64,000 bases of DNA from Bacteroidia bacterium (GTDB lineage: Bacteria > Bacteroidota > Bacteroidia > JADZBD01), in contig JAGVMA010000072.1 of assembly GCA_020054095.1 (NCBI GenBank), positions 62,001-126,000 on the forward strand, in the 5' to 3' direction. Numbering within the stretch: position 1 is the stretch's first letter; every line of letters begins with the position of its first letter. The translations under genes were made by a program, and so were the position numbers. The notes under the pieces were generated by a model. It searched no databases. It saw only the letters and a list, made by a program, of their open reading frames with translations, and was not told where the DNA came from. Of the stretch, positions 43,123 through 53,022 are shown in pieces.

Positions 43123-44337
43123 CTATTCAAAATCAGGATAAAGCAAATATTTTTTTCTGACTTTTTTAAAATTTGCCAAATCCGCAATCCAAGTTTTACG
43201 AATTTCTTCTTCCGAAAGCCCGGCTATGATTTGCGATTTTAATTTATCTGTGCCACACAAATTCATAAAGTAAGTATTGAAAAAATTGGTTTTGTCGGCT
43301 GAAGTCTTGTAAGAGTTAATTATCCAATACAAATACATTTTTTTGTAGTACTTAATGTATATATCACCATAGCTTGCCACATCATATCCACTACACTCCT
43401 TTCCGTTATACAGTGGATTAGAGCTTGCGCCTTTAATTGGTTTAGGTGTAAATTTAAAAGGCGCATCGGGCATTCCCGGATATCCAAAACATTGAAAAGG
43501 CTTATTAGTTCCGCGCCCCACACTTACTATTGTGCCTTCAAATAAACACATTGACGGATACATGTAAATAGATGACATATTTTGCAAGTTTGGTGATGGA
43601 TTTACGGGTAACTGATAATAATCTTTATGCGTGTAATCATCGCATTTCACTATTGTGAGTTTGCACTGAATTTTATTTGCAAGCCAACCTTCGCCATTTA
43701 TCATTTGTGCGTATTCGCCAATAGTCATTCCATGCACAATGGGTACATTGTGCATGCCCACGAATGATTTGTATTTTTCTTCCATCATCGGGCCATCCAC
43801 ATAAAACCCGTTTGGGTTAGGTCTATCCAAAATAATTAGCGGCTTGTTATTTTCGGCACAAGCTTCCATCACATAATGTAACGTAGATATATAAGTATAA
43901 AAACGAACACCCACATCTTGCAAATCAAAAATCACCACATCAATATCTTTTAAGTCATCGGGCTTGGGTTTTTTATTTTCTTTCCCGTATAGCGACACAC
44001 AAGTGATTCCCGTTTTGTAATCCTTATATGATTTTACATTTGCGCCCGCATCTTTATCGCCACGAAAACCATGTTCAGGAAAAAATATTTTTTTTATGTT
44101 CACTTTTAAAATAAGCAACGAATCAACCAAGTGTGTTTTACCTATAATTGTAGTTTGATTTGCAACGATGGCAACATTTTTTCCATTCAACAATGGAACA
44201 TATTTATCTAAAATAATGGCACCGTATTTAATTTCTTTACCACTATTTTGCGGAATAATAATTTCTGTTACCGGTTGCGAAATAACCGATGCGAAAATTA
44301 AAAGACAAATAAAAAGTGTACCGATTCTTAAATTCAT
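43123..44337 (-). CDS. namZ: Exo-beta-N-acetylmuramidase NamZ (DUF1343, GH171)
   Basis: 404 residues. A signal peptide ends VISQP. The family releases terminal MurNAc from peptidoglycan fragments. Signatures are VAIVANQTTIIGKTHLVDSL, FFPEHGFRGDKDAGANV, DVVIFDLQDVGVRFYTYISTL, PLIILDRPNPNG and VPIVHGMTIGEYA. This would feed muramic-acid salvage that also uses AnmK. It stands alone on the minus strand, converging with the GH16 gene. Confidence 0.93.
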   Translation of the reverse strand: MNLRIGTLFICLLIFASVISQPVTEIIIPQNSGKEIKYGAIILDKYVPLLNGKNVAIVANQTTIIGKTHLVDSLLILKVNIKKIFFPEHGFRGDKDAGANVKSYKDYKTGITCVSLYGKENKKPKPDDLKDIDVVIFDLQDVGVRFYTYISTLHYVMEACAENNKPLIILDRPNPNGFYVDGPMMEEKYKSFVGMHNVPIVHGMTIGEYAQMINGEGWLANKIQCKLTIVKCDDYTHKDYYQLPVNPSPNLQNMSSIYMYPSMCLFEGTIVSVGRGTNKPFQCFGYPGMPDAPFKFTPKPIKGASSNPLYNGKECSGYDVASYGDIYIKYYKKMYLYWIINSYKTSADKTNFFNTYFMNLCGTDKLKSQIIAGLSEEEIRKTWIADLANFKKVRKKYLLYPDFE

Positions 44338-44429
44338 GCACTAAAGCTATAAACGGTTAATGAGATACAACAATCAAACTCATTTTTTTATCCACAGCAC
44401 TAATTAACATTGTAGCTTTGTATAGCAAA

Positions 44430-45659
44430 ATGAATACCGAATTTTTTATAGCCAATCGTATAGCAAAAGACAATAGCGGTGGTAGTAAATTTACCAAACC
44501 AATCATCCGTATTTCTATTGGTGGAATAGCACTGGGCTTAGCTGTGATGATAATTACCACAGCTGTGGTAACAGGCTTTCAAAACGAAATAAGAAATAAA
44601 GTGATTGGTTTTGGTACGCACATTGTAGTTACAAGTTATGATAACAATGAGTCGGATGAAGTAATACCGATAAATAAAAAGCAAAATTTTATTACCGCAC
44701 TAAAGCAAACCGAAGGGATTAATCACTTACAAGTTTTTGCCCGCAAAGCCGGCATTATAAAAGCTAATAATGAAATTTACGGGGTAATTGTAAAGGGCGT
44801 GGGCGCAGATTTTAATTGGAATTTTTTTAACCAAAGTATAGTAGAGGGCAGCGCATTTACTGTTAATGATACGGCTAAAACAAACAGTATAATTATATCT
44901 CAACATATTGCATCGCAACTAAAGCTAAAACTTAACGATACAATTCCAATATTTTTTTTACAGAACAATCAGCAACGTATTCGAAAATTTAATATCATCG
45001 GTATATACAAAACAGGTATGGGACAACAGTTTGATGAAATTTTTGTTTTAGCCGATATTGCACACATACAAAAACTTAATGGATGGGGAAAAGATAGCGT
45101 TGCCGGTTTTGAATTACTCATAAATGATTTTGAAAATATTGACGCACTCACCAACGAAGTAAATGCTATTACAGGTTTTGAATTTAATGCTACAAACATA
45201 AAATCAAAAAATGCTCAAGTTTTTGCTTGGCTCGAAGCGCAAGACATTAATGCCATTATAATAATTGCTTTAATGATTATTGTTGCTTGCGTAAACATGA
45301 CAACAGCACTTTTAATATTAATACTTGAGCGAACAAATATGATTGGAATAATAAAATCGCTCGGGATGACAGACTGGAGCGTACGAAAAATATTTTTGTA
45401 TAACGCAACCATATTAATCGGGAAAGGAATAATATGGGGAAATATTATTGGCCTATTATTTTGTTTTATTCAAGAAAAAACAAAATGGCTAAAACTCGAT
45501 CCCGAATCATATTTCCTGAACGATGTTCCAATTAACTTTAACATTAACTATTGGTTACTACTAAATGCCGGAACTATACTAATATGTTTGCTTGTGCTAA
45601 TTATTCCATCATTCATAGTTACCAAAATAAGCCCTGTAAAAGCTATCCGATTTAATTAA
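44430..45659 (+). CDS. LolC/LolE-FtsX type ABC transporter permease
   Basis: 409 residues from the ATG at 44430 (a TTG four codons upstream is less likely). N-terminal TM with the GIALGLAVMIITTAVVTGFQNEIRNKVIGF segment, a periplasmic domain, and three C-terminal helices (IIIIALMIIVACVNMTTALLILILERTNMIGIIKSLG ... ISPVKAIRFN). This is the LolCDE/MacB superfamily, and the length suits a LolC/LolE-like lipoprotein-release permease. The ATPase must be elsewhere. It lies 1 bp before the DUF2851 gene. Confidence 0.9.
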   Translation: MNTEFFIANRIAKDNSGGSKFTKPIIRISIGGIALGLAVMIITTAVVTGFQNEIRNKVIGFGTHIVVTSYDNNESDEVIPINKKQNFITALKQTEGINHLQVFARKAGIIKANNEIYGVIVKGVGADFNWNFFNQSIVEGSAFTVNDTAKTNSIIISQHIASQLKLKLNDTIPIFFLQNNQQRIRKFNIIGIYKTGMGQQFDEIFVLADIAHIQKLNGWGKDSVAGFELLINDFENIDALTNEVNAITGFEFNATNIKSKNAQVFAWLEAQDINAIIIIALMIIVACVNMTTALLILILERTNMIGIIKSLGMTDWSVRKIFLYNATILIGKGIIWGNIIGLLFCFIQEKTKWLKLDPESYFLNDVPINFNINYWLLLNAGTILICLLVLIIPSFIVTKISPVKAIRFN

Positions 45660-45660
45660 G

Positions 45661-46935
45661 ATGAGAGAAGATTTCTTGCATTATATATGGAAGTATCACA
45701 AAACAGAATTTGAGTCAACTGCTGGCGAATACATCTGTATTGAAAAATTTGGCGAGCACAATACCAACGCTGGGCCTGATTTTATTAATGCGCGAGTAAT
45801 TATTGGCGATCAAAAATGGGCTGGCAATATTGAAATTCACATAAACGCATCGGACTGGAACAAACACGGGCATCAAAACAACAATGCCTACAACAATGTT
45901 ATATTACATGTGGTATATAATAACGATTGTGAATGCAAAACGGCAGATGGCAAACTCCTTACTACACTCGAAATAAAAAAAAGCATTAACAAATACCAAT
46001 ACCAGAAATATTTAAAAATTATCGAATCGGGGAAAACAATACCATGTGCCAATCAAATACACACTACCCCGGAATATGTTTTAACACATTGGCTTGAACG
46101 ATGTGCCATCAACCGTTTGGAAGAAAAATCGAATGTGATTGAAGATATTTTAGTGCAGAAAAAAAACAACTGGGAAGAATTATGTTACACATTAATGGCG
46201 CGTAATTTTGGTTTTAAAACCAATGCTGATGCTTTTCAAATGCTTGCAAATTGCGTTAGCTTACATACATTTCAGAAAAACGCTACGAGCCAATTTAGTG
46301 CCGAAGCATTATTGCTTGGTTCAGCCGGATTTTTAAATGAAAAAATTAGCGATGATTACGCACTTAAGTTGCAAAGCGAATTTAATTACCTAAGCAAAAA
46401 AAACAATATTCATCCGCTCGATAAATCAGTATGGAAATTTTTACGTATGAGGCCGGCTAATTTTCCTACTATCCGAATTGTGCAGTTTGCTGCGCTGATG
46501 CAAAAAAATCCACGACTGTTTTCGGTTTTAATTGAAACAAAAAAACTGAAAGCCCTAATTAGTTTATTGAATGTAACAATTAGTGATTACTGGGATGAGC
46601 ATTATGTTTTTGAAAAGAAAACTAAAAAGCGTTTTAAAAAACTTGGGCAATCGTCCATCGAAAACGTAATTATCAATACCATTGTTCCGCTAAAATTTGT
46701 TTATGGAAAACATACAGGGAAAAACATTTATCAAGACGATGCAATAAAATTATTGGAAGAGTTAAATGCAGAAGAAAATTCAAAAACAAAAGCATTTTAC
46801 TCAATCGGTTTCAAAGCAAAATCGGCAATGGAAAGCCAAGCGTTAATTTTTTTAAAAACAAATTTTTGTGATAATAAATTATGTTTGTCGTGCGAAATTG
46901 GGCACTCGCTATTGCAGCCCACACGAATTGTATAA
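45661..46935 (+). CDS. DUF2851 family protein
   Basis: 424 residues, no signal peptide. The start MREDFLHYIWKYHKTEF, the segment GEHNTNAGPDFINARVIIGDQKWAGNIEIHI and the ending with a Cys-rich NFCDNKLCLSCEIGHSLLQP tail mark the Bacteroidota DUF2851 family. The N-terminal part resembles a nuclease-like fold in spacing, but no active site is established. One base after the permease gene, and its stop lies 1 bp from the converging tatC. No function can be assigned. Confidence 0.88.
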   Translation: MREDFLHYIWKYHKTEFESTAGEYICIEKFGEHNTNAGPDFINARVIIGDQKWAGNIEIHINASDWNKHGHQNNNAYNNVILHVVYNNDCECKTADGKLLTTLEIKKSINKYQYQKYLKIIESGKTIPCANQIHTTPEYVLTHWLERCAINRLEEKSNVIEDILVQKKNNWEELCYTLMARNFGFKTNADAFQMLANCVSLHTFQKNATSQFSAEALLLGSAGFLNEKISDDYALKLQSEFNYLSKKNNIHPLDKSVWKFLRMRPANFPTIRIVQFAALMQKNPRLFSVLIETKKLKALISLLNVTISDYWDEHYVFEKKTKKRFKKLGQSSIENVIINTIVPLKFVYGKHTGKNIYQDDAIKLLEELNAEENSKTKAFYSIGFKAKSAMESQALIFLKTNFCDNKLCLSCEIGHSLLQPTRIV

Positions 46936-46936
46936 A

Positions 46937-47749
46937 TTATTTCCAGCCCTTTTTACGCATCACATAAGCAGAAACAAAAATGCTTATCTCATAAAGCAAA
47001 TACAGCGGAAAGGCAACTAATAGTTGTGAAGATATATCGGGCGAAGGGGTGATAATTGCAGCAACTATCAAAATTACAACTACCGAGTGTTTTCTAAATT
47101 TTCGCATAAACGCAGGAGTAACCAACCCAAACTGTGTGAAAAAATAAACCAAAATAGGCAACTCAAAAACCAATCCGGTAGCAAGCGTAAGAGTTGTAAC
47201 TGTAGAAATATACGAGTCCATTGTTATGGTATTTTTCACTTCGGTTGTAACTTGGTATGAGCCAAGGAAATTTACAGTTAGCGGAACAATTATAAAATAG
47301 GAAAAACAGACTCCTGTTAAAAAAAGTAACGATGCAATAAAAACAAATCCGCGTGTAGTGTTAATTTCTTTCTCTCGCAAAGCAGGTTTAATAAATCTCC
47401 AAATTTCCCAAAGCACATAAGGGAAAGCAAGTATAATACCGCCAATAATTGAAATCCAAATATGCTTGGTAAACTGCCCGGAAAGTTCCGTATTAATTAA
47501 CTCAAATGGCGCTTGACCAATACACATGGTGTCGCCAGCTCCTATCCAATGTGAAAATTTACAGAAGACTCTGTAAGTAATAAAATCAGCGTGTTTAGGT
47601 CCGAAAATAACTTCTCCAAAAACAAAATCGTTGTAGAAAAACAAAGTGCACGATACAATTACTACAGCAATTGCCGAACGAATAAGATGCCACCTGAGTG
47701 CTTCCAGGTGATCAAGAAATGACATAGGGCTTTCTGTTTCTTTGCTCAT
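46937..47749 (-). CDS. tatC: Sec-independent protein translocase TatC
   Basis: 270 residues from the ATG at 47749 (an upstream start at 47764 would add five residues). Six membrane helices with the TatC signatures MSFLDHLEALRWHLIRSA at the N-terminus, FPYVLWEIWRFIKPALREKE, VCFSYFIIVPLTVNFL and the FRKHSVVVILIVAAIITPSPDISSQLLVAFPLYLLYEISI C-terminal block. It is the receptor for twin-arginine signal peptides. No tatA is adjacent. A TACATTTG box (47769-47762, minus) is a plausible promoter. Confidence 0.96.
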   Translation of the reverse strand: MSKETESPMSFLDHLEALRWHLIRSAIAVVIVSCTLFFYNDFVFGEVIFGPKHADFITYRVFCKFSHWIGAGDTMCIGQAPFELINTELSGQFTKHIWISIIGGIILAFPYVLWEIWRFIKPALREKEINTTRGFVFIASLLFLTGVCFSYFIIVPLTVNFLGSYQVTTEVKNTITMDSYISTVTTLTLATGLVFELPILVYFFTQFGLVTPAFMRKFRKHSVVVILIVAAIITPSPDISSQLLVAFPLYLLYEISIFVSAYVMRKKGWK

Positions 47750-47856
47750 TTTAAAAGTTAGCAAATGTACAATTTATCAGCTAACCGCTGTTTACAATTA
47801 GACGCAGGTTACACCTCGGCTCTGAGTAAATATTTTAATTTTGTTATAATCACCAC

Positions 47857-49867
47857 ATGATAAAAAAAATACTCGATCATAAATTTTTTGCCGGAGCAGT
47901 TCTGGTACTTTTCGTACTGCTTTTTTGGGCTTATGGCAATCATTTTAATAATCCATTTCAGTTTGATGATGACCATACTATTGTATCAAATAAATATATT
48001 CGCGATATAGTAAACATTCCACTTTTTTTTTAAAGATGCTTCCACTACAAGTTCGTTGCCGGCAAATCAGGCGTATCGCCCAATGCTTACAACACTTAAT
48101 GCCATTGACTATTGGATAGGCGGCAAGCCCGAGCCCTACCCATTTTATTATCACGTATCTATTTTTATCTGTTTCATCGCATTAAACATTTTGTTGTTTT
48201 ATTTATTTCTGCACATTTTTAATCAAGCAATTGAAAATGATTTTAACAAATGGTTTGCATTATTTGCTTCGGGATTTTATGCCCTGCATACAGCAAATGC
48301 CGAAACAATCAACTATATTATTGCTCGCTCCGATTCATTTTCAACATTGATGATTGTGTTATCATTAGTGATTTATCTATACAAACCGCAATGGCGAAAT
48401 AAATTCATTTACTTATTGCCTGTAGTAGTTGGTCTATTTGTAAAAGAACCTACCATTATGATACTTGCATTACTTGGTAGTTACATTTTTTTATTCAGCG
48501 AAAACGGAAATCTAAAAGAGCTTTTTGCATTTTCAGGATTAAAAAAAATCTTCTCGGTGATAAAAAAATTAATAGCGCTACTTATTTTATGTCTTCTGTT
48601 CTTAGCACTCGTGAATAAAATGACAGCCACAAATTTTGATGTTGGCGGAAATATTTATGCTGATTATGGCAAACACTATATCATAACTCAACCTGCGGTG
48701 GTGCTACACTATTTTGTTAATTTTATTTTGCCCGTTAATTTAAGTGCCGATACCGATTGGATGGTTTTCACCAACATATTTAACGAACAGGCTTTAACCG
48801 GGTTTTTATTCTTAGCTATTTTACTAATTATCGTTTTCGCAACATCGCTAAAAAAAGAAGCCAAGCCAATTACATTCGGCTTGTTATGGTTTTTGTTTTC
48901 ATTATTGCCCACATCGCTTGTGCCGCTTGCCGAAGTGCTAAACGACCACCGTGTTTTTTTGCCATACATAGGGCTCACAATTGCAGTGGTTTGGTTTTTT
49001 GCTTTGCAATTTTATAATCATAAAGAAACCATAACAAACAACAAAATAATCCTATCGCTTATTGTTTTTATATCGTTTTCAATTTTAATTGCGCATAGTT
49101 TTGGGCTTAGACAGCGTTGTAATGTTTGGAGTACTGGCGAGTTGTTGTGGAAAGATGTAACTGAAAAAAGTCCAAAAAACGGACGCGGCCTCATGAACTA
49201 TGGTAATGTGCTAATGGCAAAAGGCGATTACAATAATGCTTTTGAGTATTATAAAAAAGCATCGCAATATGTTCCAAACTATCCCTATTTATGGGTTAAT
49301 GTGGCCATACTACGCAATGCAATGGGATTTCCGCAAGAGGCAGAGCCCTATTTTAAAAAAGCTCTTGAGTTAAACAATAAATTACCTGAAACATTTTATT
49401 ACTACTCTCAATTTTTATTGAATCAAAGTAGATTTACCGATGCTGCAAAGATTATTACCGATGGCTTGGCAATATCTCCGGCACATACACAGCTGCTCGA
49501 GTTAAAAACTATTGCCGACAACGCTCTTGCAAAAAACTTAGTATCAGCCGACAGTACAAAATCCGAATTAGATAAGGCGATAATAAAAGCATCCAACTAT
49601 CCATCGCACGACAACTATATAAATTTAAGTTTACAATATTATCTCGCACAAGATTACAAAAACTGCATCATAGCTGCTGAAGAGGCATTAAAATTAAATC
49701 CGAAAAGCGATGCTGCTTACAACAATATTTGCTCGGCATATAACATGCTTAAAGATTGGGATAATGCAATTATAGCGGGGCAAAAAGGGCTAGCAATAAA
49801 TCCGAATAACCAATTGCTGAAAAATAATTTGAATGTTTCCCTTGAGGAAAAAAACAAAACCTGGTAA
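47857..49867 (+). pseudogene. TMTC-like TPR membrane protein, frameshifted at a nine-T run
   Basis: Reading from the ATG at 47857 gives 58 residues with a signal-anchor (FFAGAVLVLFVLLFWAYG) and the FQFDDDHTIVSNKYI motif typical of TMTC-like O-mannosyl-transferase and related membrane proteins. It stops at 48031-48033, directly after a run of nine T (48023-48031). Dropping one T restores a ~669-residue protein (KDASTTSSLPANQAYRPMLTTL and on). The long part has about ten membrane helices, then TPR units (about residues 420-665, for example GLMNYGNVLMAKGDYNNAFEYYKKASQYVPNYP). Possible glycosyltransferase acting on surface proteins. True decay, slippage-controlled expression and sequencing error are all possible. 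A TAATTTTG box lies at 47836-47843. Confidence 0.75.
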
Positions 49868-49871
49868 TTAT

Positions 49872-50681
49872 CTATTTTACTACACCAAGCAATTTCATAT
49901 CCTTCTCAGCATCGTGAACTTTCATTTCCCTAAGCCCAAACAAGCTATCGGCAGAAATAGATTTCTTGTCAATAAAATTTAAAATATTAATTAAAGTATG
50001 TAACAACCAAAATGGTATTTTTATAAAGCGCACATTTTTATTTTCGGCAGCAGCCATTTTTTCGTAAAACAATTTGTATTTAACAGGATTGTGAGCAAGC
50101 GTATATATACCTGAAATATTTTTTTCTATTACATTATTTACAGCTTCGCACAATTCAGCTAACTCAATTATTTGAATTGGCTGTTTGCCGCCATCAATAA
50201 GCGGCAAAACTTTATTTGCTTTAATGTGATTAAGCATTTGTAAGTATAAGCCACCATTCCCCTTTACCAAGCCCAGACGCAAAACACAATCGTTCTCATC
50301 ATTAAAAATTTGCTCTATTGTATATTTTTGTTTGCCGTATTTCGATTTAGTGGTTGCAGTTGCAGATAAACTTGAAATAAAAATTATTTTTTTTACACCA
50401 TGTTTTTTTGCAAGCACCTTAATTTTTTCTGACGCTGATACATTATTATGAACATCGCTTTTTATGTATGCACAATGAATTAAAACATCGGCATCTTGCC
50501 AAGTTTCATCGGCAATTAAATTCAATAAATCAAATTTTTGATATGTAACATTCGGTAGTTGTTGCTGCGTAATTTTTCGCTGTAAAGCAATTACATTAAA
50601 ATCTTGTTTAGAAAAAACTGCAACCAATTCGGCACCAATAAATCCACTTGCTCCGGTAACAATTATTTTTTTGTTATTCAT
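49872..50681 (-). CDS. NAD-dependent epimerase/dehydratase (extended SDR)
   Basis: 269 residues. Rossmann NAD site TGASGFIGAELV (9-20). A CAYIKSDVHNNVSASEKI segment, FISSLSATATTKSKYGKQKYTIEQIF with the YxxxK pair (YGKQK), and LRLGLVKGNGGLYLQML follow. Slightly short for sugar-nucleotide epimerases (about 300-330), so the substrate is open. Last gene of a five-gene run; it overlaps the GMC gene by 8 bases. Confidence 0.9.
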   Translation of the reverse strand: MNNKKIIVTGASGFIGAELVAVFSKQDFNVIALQRKITQQQLPNVTYQKFDLLNLIADETWQDADVLIHCAYIKSDVHNNVSASEKIKVLAKKHGVKKIIFISSLSATATTKSKYGKQKYTIEQIFNDENDCVLRLGLVKGNGGLYLQMLNHIKANKVLPLIDGGKQPIQIIELAELCEAVNNVIEKNISGIYTLAHNPVKYKLFYEKMAAAENKNVRFIKIPFWLLHTLINILNFIDKKSISADSLFGLREMKVHDAEKDMKLLGVVK

Positions 50682-52278
50682 TTTTCAAAGCATTAAGTGC
50701 TACTAAATGTGCATTTGCCATTAAAGATAATGTTAATCCTTTAGCAGGTAAATATCTAAAGCCGCTACCATCAGCAACAAAAATATTTGCTAAGCCATTT
50801 AATCTGCCATCGGTAGAAAGTGAAAATATTTTCTTTTCATTTGAAAAAGGCAATGTGCCCGCATAATGAATACTTGAGCCGGCACCGGGGTTTATCGTTT
50901 TTATTGAATAGCAACTTAATTTACGCATAGCCGATTTGAATTGCTTTTCGCGTATTTTATTTTTTGATATTTCTAGTTCCGAAAATTGATAGTCAATATA
51001 CAGTTCTGATTTATCATTTTTTTTAGTTAACCATAGTTTTTTATCGGCACTTGCTGCTTCCGGAAAGTGAATTCCCATTATTGTAAGCGCAGGCATCATG
51101 TAGCGAAGAAAAACTTGTGCATCAGTGTACGATAATGGTAATTGTTGAATTAAGCGCATCATCATCAATGAACGGTAACTATATACAGATGCCATTGCAA
51201 CATCCGAATTAGTATTATCTGCATCATGAAAAAGAGAAAGTTGTGCAAAACCTACTTTCATTTCATCATCAACTCCGCCAAGCAAAGACGGCTGTATGCA
51301 TGGCACATAGCAATAATGATTAGAAAGCACAGGAAGCGTAATGTCGTATTTTTTATATGAGTTTAAAACAATTCGCACGGTGCTCAATACACTTGAAGCG
51401 AGTATCAATTTTTTGCACTTAAAAATTTTCTCTTCATTGGTATTTGTGTTTTGAGTAAGTACAGTTACGAGACCGTTATTCTCAGAAAATTCTTTTACTA
51501 AAAATCCCGATTTATATTCAAAGCCATTTTCTTTTTTTAGCTTGTCGGTAGTTATCCATGGTCGGTATGCACTTTTTTCTTCATCCGAATAAAAATCTAA
51601 ATCGCGGTAAGCGTATTTTTTCCTGTCATCTCTATCGGTGGTTAAAAGTGCAAGTGCCGGCCGGCCGAGAAAAAATCCATTACTATTTAATTTCTTTTTT
51701 TGCTTTTCATATTTTCTTAAAAGCAATGCTCCTGTTTTATCGGGCAAAATAGATGGCGAATAATTTTTTAGTGCTCCTATTGTATATTTTGCTGCATCAT
51801 CATTTTCGCAACTAATACCTATTCTGTCGGCTACTAATTGATATGCATCGTGCATCTTATTTTTATCAAGCCCGGCAGCATCCATTTCTGCATCAGAAAA
51901 AACACAGCAGCCCAGGCCCCAGCCATTTCCCAATCCGCCATAAGCAAGCGATTCCATCGGGAAAAAGTTTTGAGAAACAAAAGGCATCAATTCGCTCACT
52001 CGCTCAATCATAAATTTGCGCTGTGGCGTAAGCTGCGCTCCTGTGCCTATTTTATCTATCGGGATGTGTTTAAAATCTTTGCCTAAAAAAAATTCAGTTT
52101 GATTATTTTCAGTTTTTCTGATTTTTAAAAAATCTCTATCGGGCGTACATTTGTTTTCATCGTTTTTTATGCCCACATCCAACATTAAAACTTTTGCTCC
52201 CGCTTCTACTAAAGTTTGTGCAGCCATCGCCCCGGTGCAGCCACTACCAATTATAATGTATTCGTGAACGGTACTCAT
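50674..52278 (-). CDS. GMC family FAD-dependent oxidoreductase
   Basis: 534 residues. FAD-binding YIIIGSGCTGAMAAQTLVEAGAKVLMLDVG (7-36), a middle GMC substrate domain including SLAYGGLGNGWGLGC, and the C-terminal NPGAGSSIHYAGTLPF ... NIFVADGSGFRYLPAKGLTLSLMANAHLVA with the usual GMC His residue. These enzymes oxidise alcohols or sugars; its place in a glycan operon suggests a sugar or lipid-linked sugar substrate. No signal peptide is seen, so it is cytoplasmic unless anchored. It overlaps both neighbours (4 and 8 bases). Confidence 0.92.
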   Translation of the reverse strand: MSTVHEYIIIGSGCTGAMAAQTLVEAGAKVLMLDVGIKNDENKCTPDRDFLKIRKTENNQTEFFLGKDFKHIPIDKIGTGAQLTPQRKFMIERVSELMPFVSQNFFPMESLAYGGLGNGWGLGCCVFSDAEMDAAGLDKNKMHDAYQLVADRIGISCENDDAAKYTIGALKNYSPSILPDKTGALLLRKYEKQKKKLNSNGFFLGRPALALLTTDRDDRKKYAYRDLDFYSDEEKSAYRPWITTDKLKKENGFEYKSGFLVKEFSENNGLVTVLTQNTNTNEEKIFKCKKLILASSVLSTVRIVLNSYKKYDITLPVLSNHYCYVPCIQPSLLGGVDDEMKVGFAQLSLFHDADNTNSDVAMASVYSYRSLMMMRLIQQLPLSYTDAQVFLRYMMPALTIMGIHFPEAASADKKLWLTKKNDKSELYIDYQFSELEISKNKIREKQFKSAMRKLSCYSIKTINPGAGSSIHYAGTLPFSNEKKIFSLSTDGRLNGLANIFVADGSGFRYLPAKGLTLSLMANAHLVALNALKNE

Positions 52279-52673
52279 ATAAAAAGCAAAATAATATTAC
52301 CTGTTAAAATTTTAAATAACGAAGCAATTCCGGTAAAGGCCATTTTTAAAAAACTAATTTTTGTTTTTTTGCTGATGATGAATTTGTCAGATAAATCTTT
52401 ATGTGTTTCTGCAATTGAAAAAAACAAATGGAGTTTTTTTCTAAGCACCGAGTTTTTTCCTGAAAAGCCAAGTGCTGCATCAATACAGCTAATCGTTGCC
52501 GGATTTTTTAAAACGTATTTAAGTATGCGTTCATCTTTAGCGTTTATATCAAAAGCATAATGTGCACATGCTTTGCAGTAAAGCGAAACTAAATCGGGAG
52601 GCGAATTACTTTTTAGCAAATAGTTAAAAAAAACGCGAGCTTCTTGCTCACATGTGTTTACGGATGAACTCAC
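52275..52673 (-). CDS. Small protein, possible accessory subunit of the GMC oxidoreductase
   Basis: 132 residues, no signal peptide. It has a helical, Cys-rich N-terminal part (MSSSVNTCEQEARVFFNYLL, SLYCKACAHYAFD), a central segment with LGFSGKNSVLRKKLHLFFSIAETHKDLSDKFI and a hydrophobic C-terminus (FLKMAFTGIASLFKILTGNIILLFI) that could anchor it to the membrane. Its 4-base overlap with the GMC gene and the general arrangement of GMC dehydrogenases with small partner subunits suggest it pairs with the oxidoreductase; sequence alone does not prove this. Family not identified. Confidence 0.65.
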   Translation of the reverse strand: MSSSVNTCEQEARVFFNYLLKSNSPPDLVSLYCKACAHYAFDINAKDERILKYVLKNPATISCIDAALGFSGKNSVLRKKLHLFFSIAETHKDLSDKFIISKKTKISFLKMAFTGIASLFKILTGNIILLFI

Positions 52674-52679
52674 GCTTAT

Positions 52680-53021
52680 TTATGTTTTGTCTTTTAGTTT
52701 TTCTTTAAGAAGAGCAATGTCTTGAGCAAGCGTTTTATTTTGTTCTTGTAATCGCGATACTGTAATAGACAAATGCAAAAGGTAAATGAGTATTGCAAAT
52801 ATGGCGCCTGTAAAAACCAAATTGGGTGGAGAATAAATTCCCATCAGCTGCGAAACTACATCCAATCCTTTTCTCCAAAACGAAAAAATCACTAATACAA
52901 TAGTGCATAATATCCATATAATGGCATATTCTTCGCGCAACTTTGCCTTGTAAATAAGCCAACCTATGTAGCATAAAAACAACACGCTTGCAGCAATCGC
53001 AATGATTTGAATTTTTTCCAT
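52680..53021 (-). CDS. DUF2304 family membrane protein
   Basis: 113 residues with three membrane helices (IQIIAIAASVLFLCYIGWLIY, YAIIWILCTIVLVIFSFW, LVFTGAIFAILIYLLHLSI) and a coiled tail (RLQEQNKTLAQDIALLKEKL). DUF2304 proteins are nearly always next to GT2 glycosyltransferases of polysaccharide clusters, as here (1 bp after the GT2 gene), and are thought to help membrane-bound sugar transfer. Confidence 0.9.
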   Translation of the reverse strand: MEKIQIIAIAASVLFLCYIGWLIYKAKLREEYAIIWILCTIVLVIFSFWRKGLDVVSQLMGIYSPPNLVFTGAIFAILIYLLHLSITVSRLQEQNKTLAQDIALLKEKLKDKT

Positions 53022-53022
53022 A

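Noticed and set aside
44337-44430. A riboswitch or structured leader before the LolC/FtsX-type permease
   Set aside because: The gap is under 100 bases and shows no stable hairpin or known motif.
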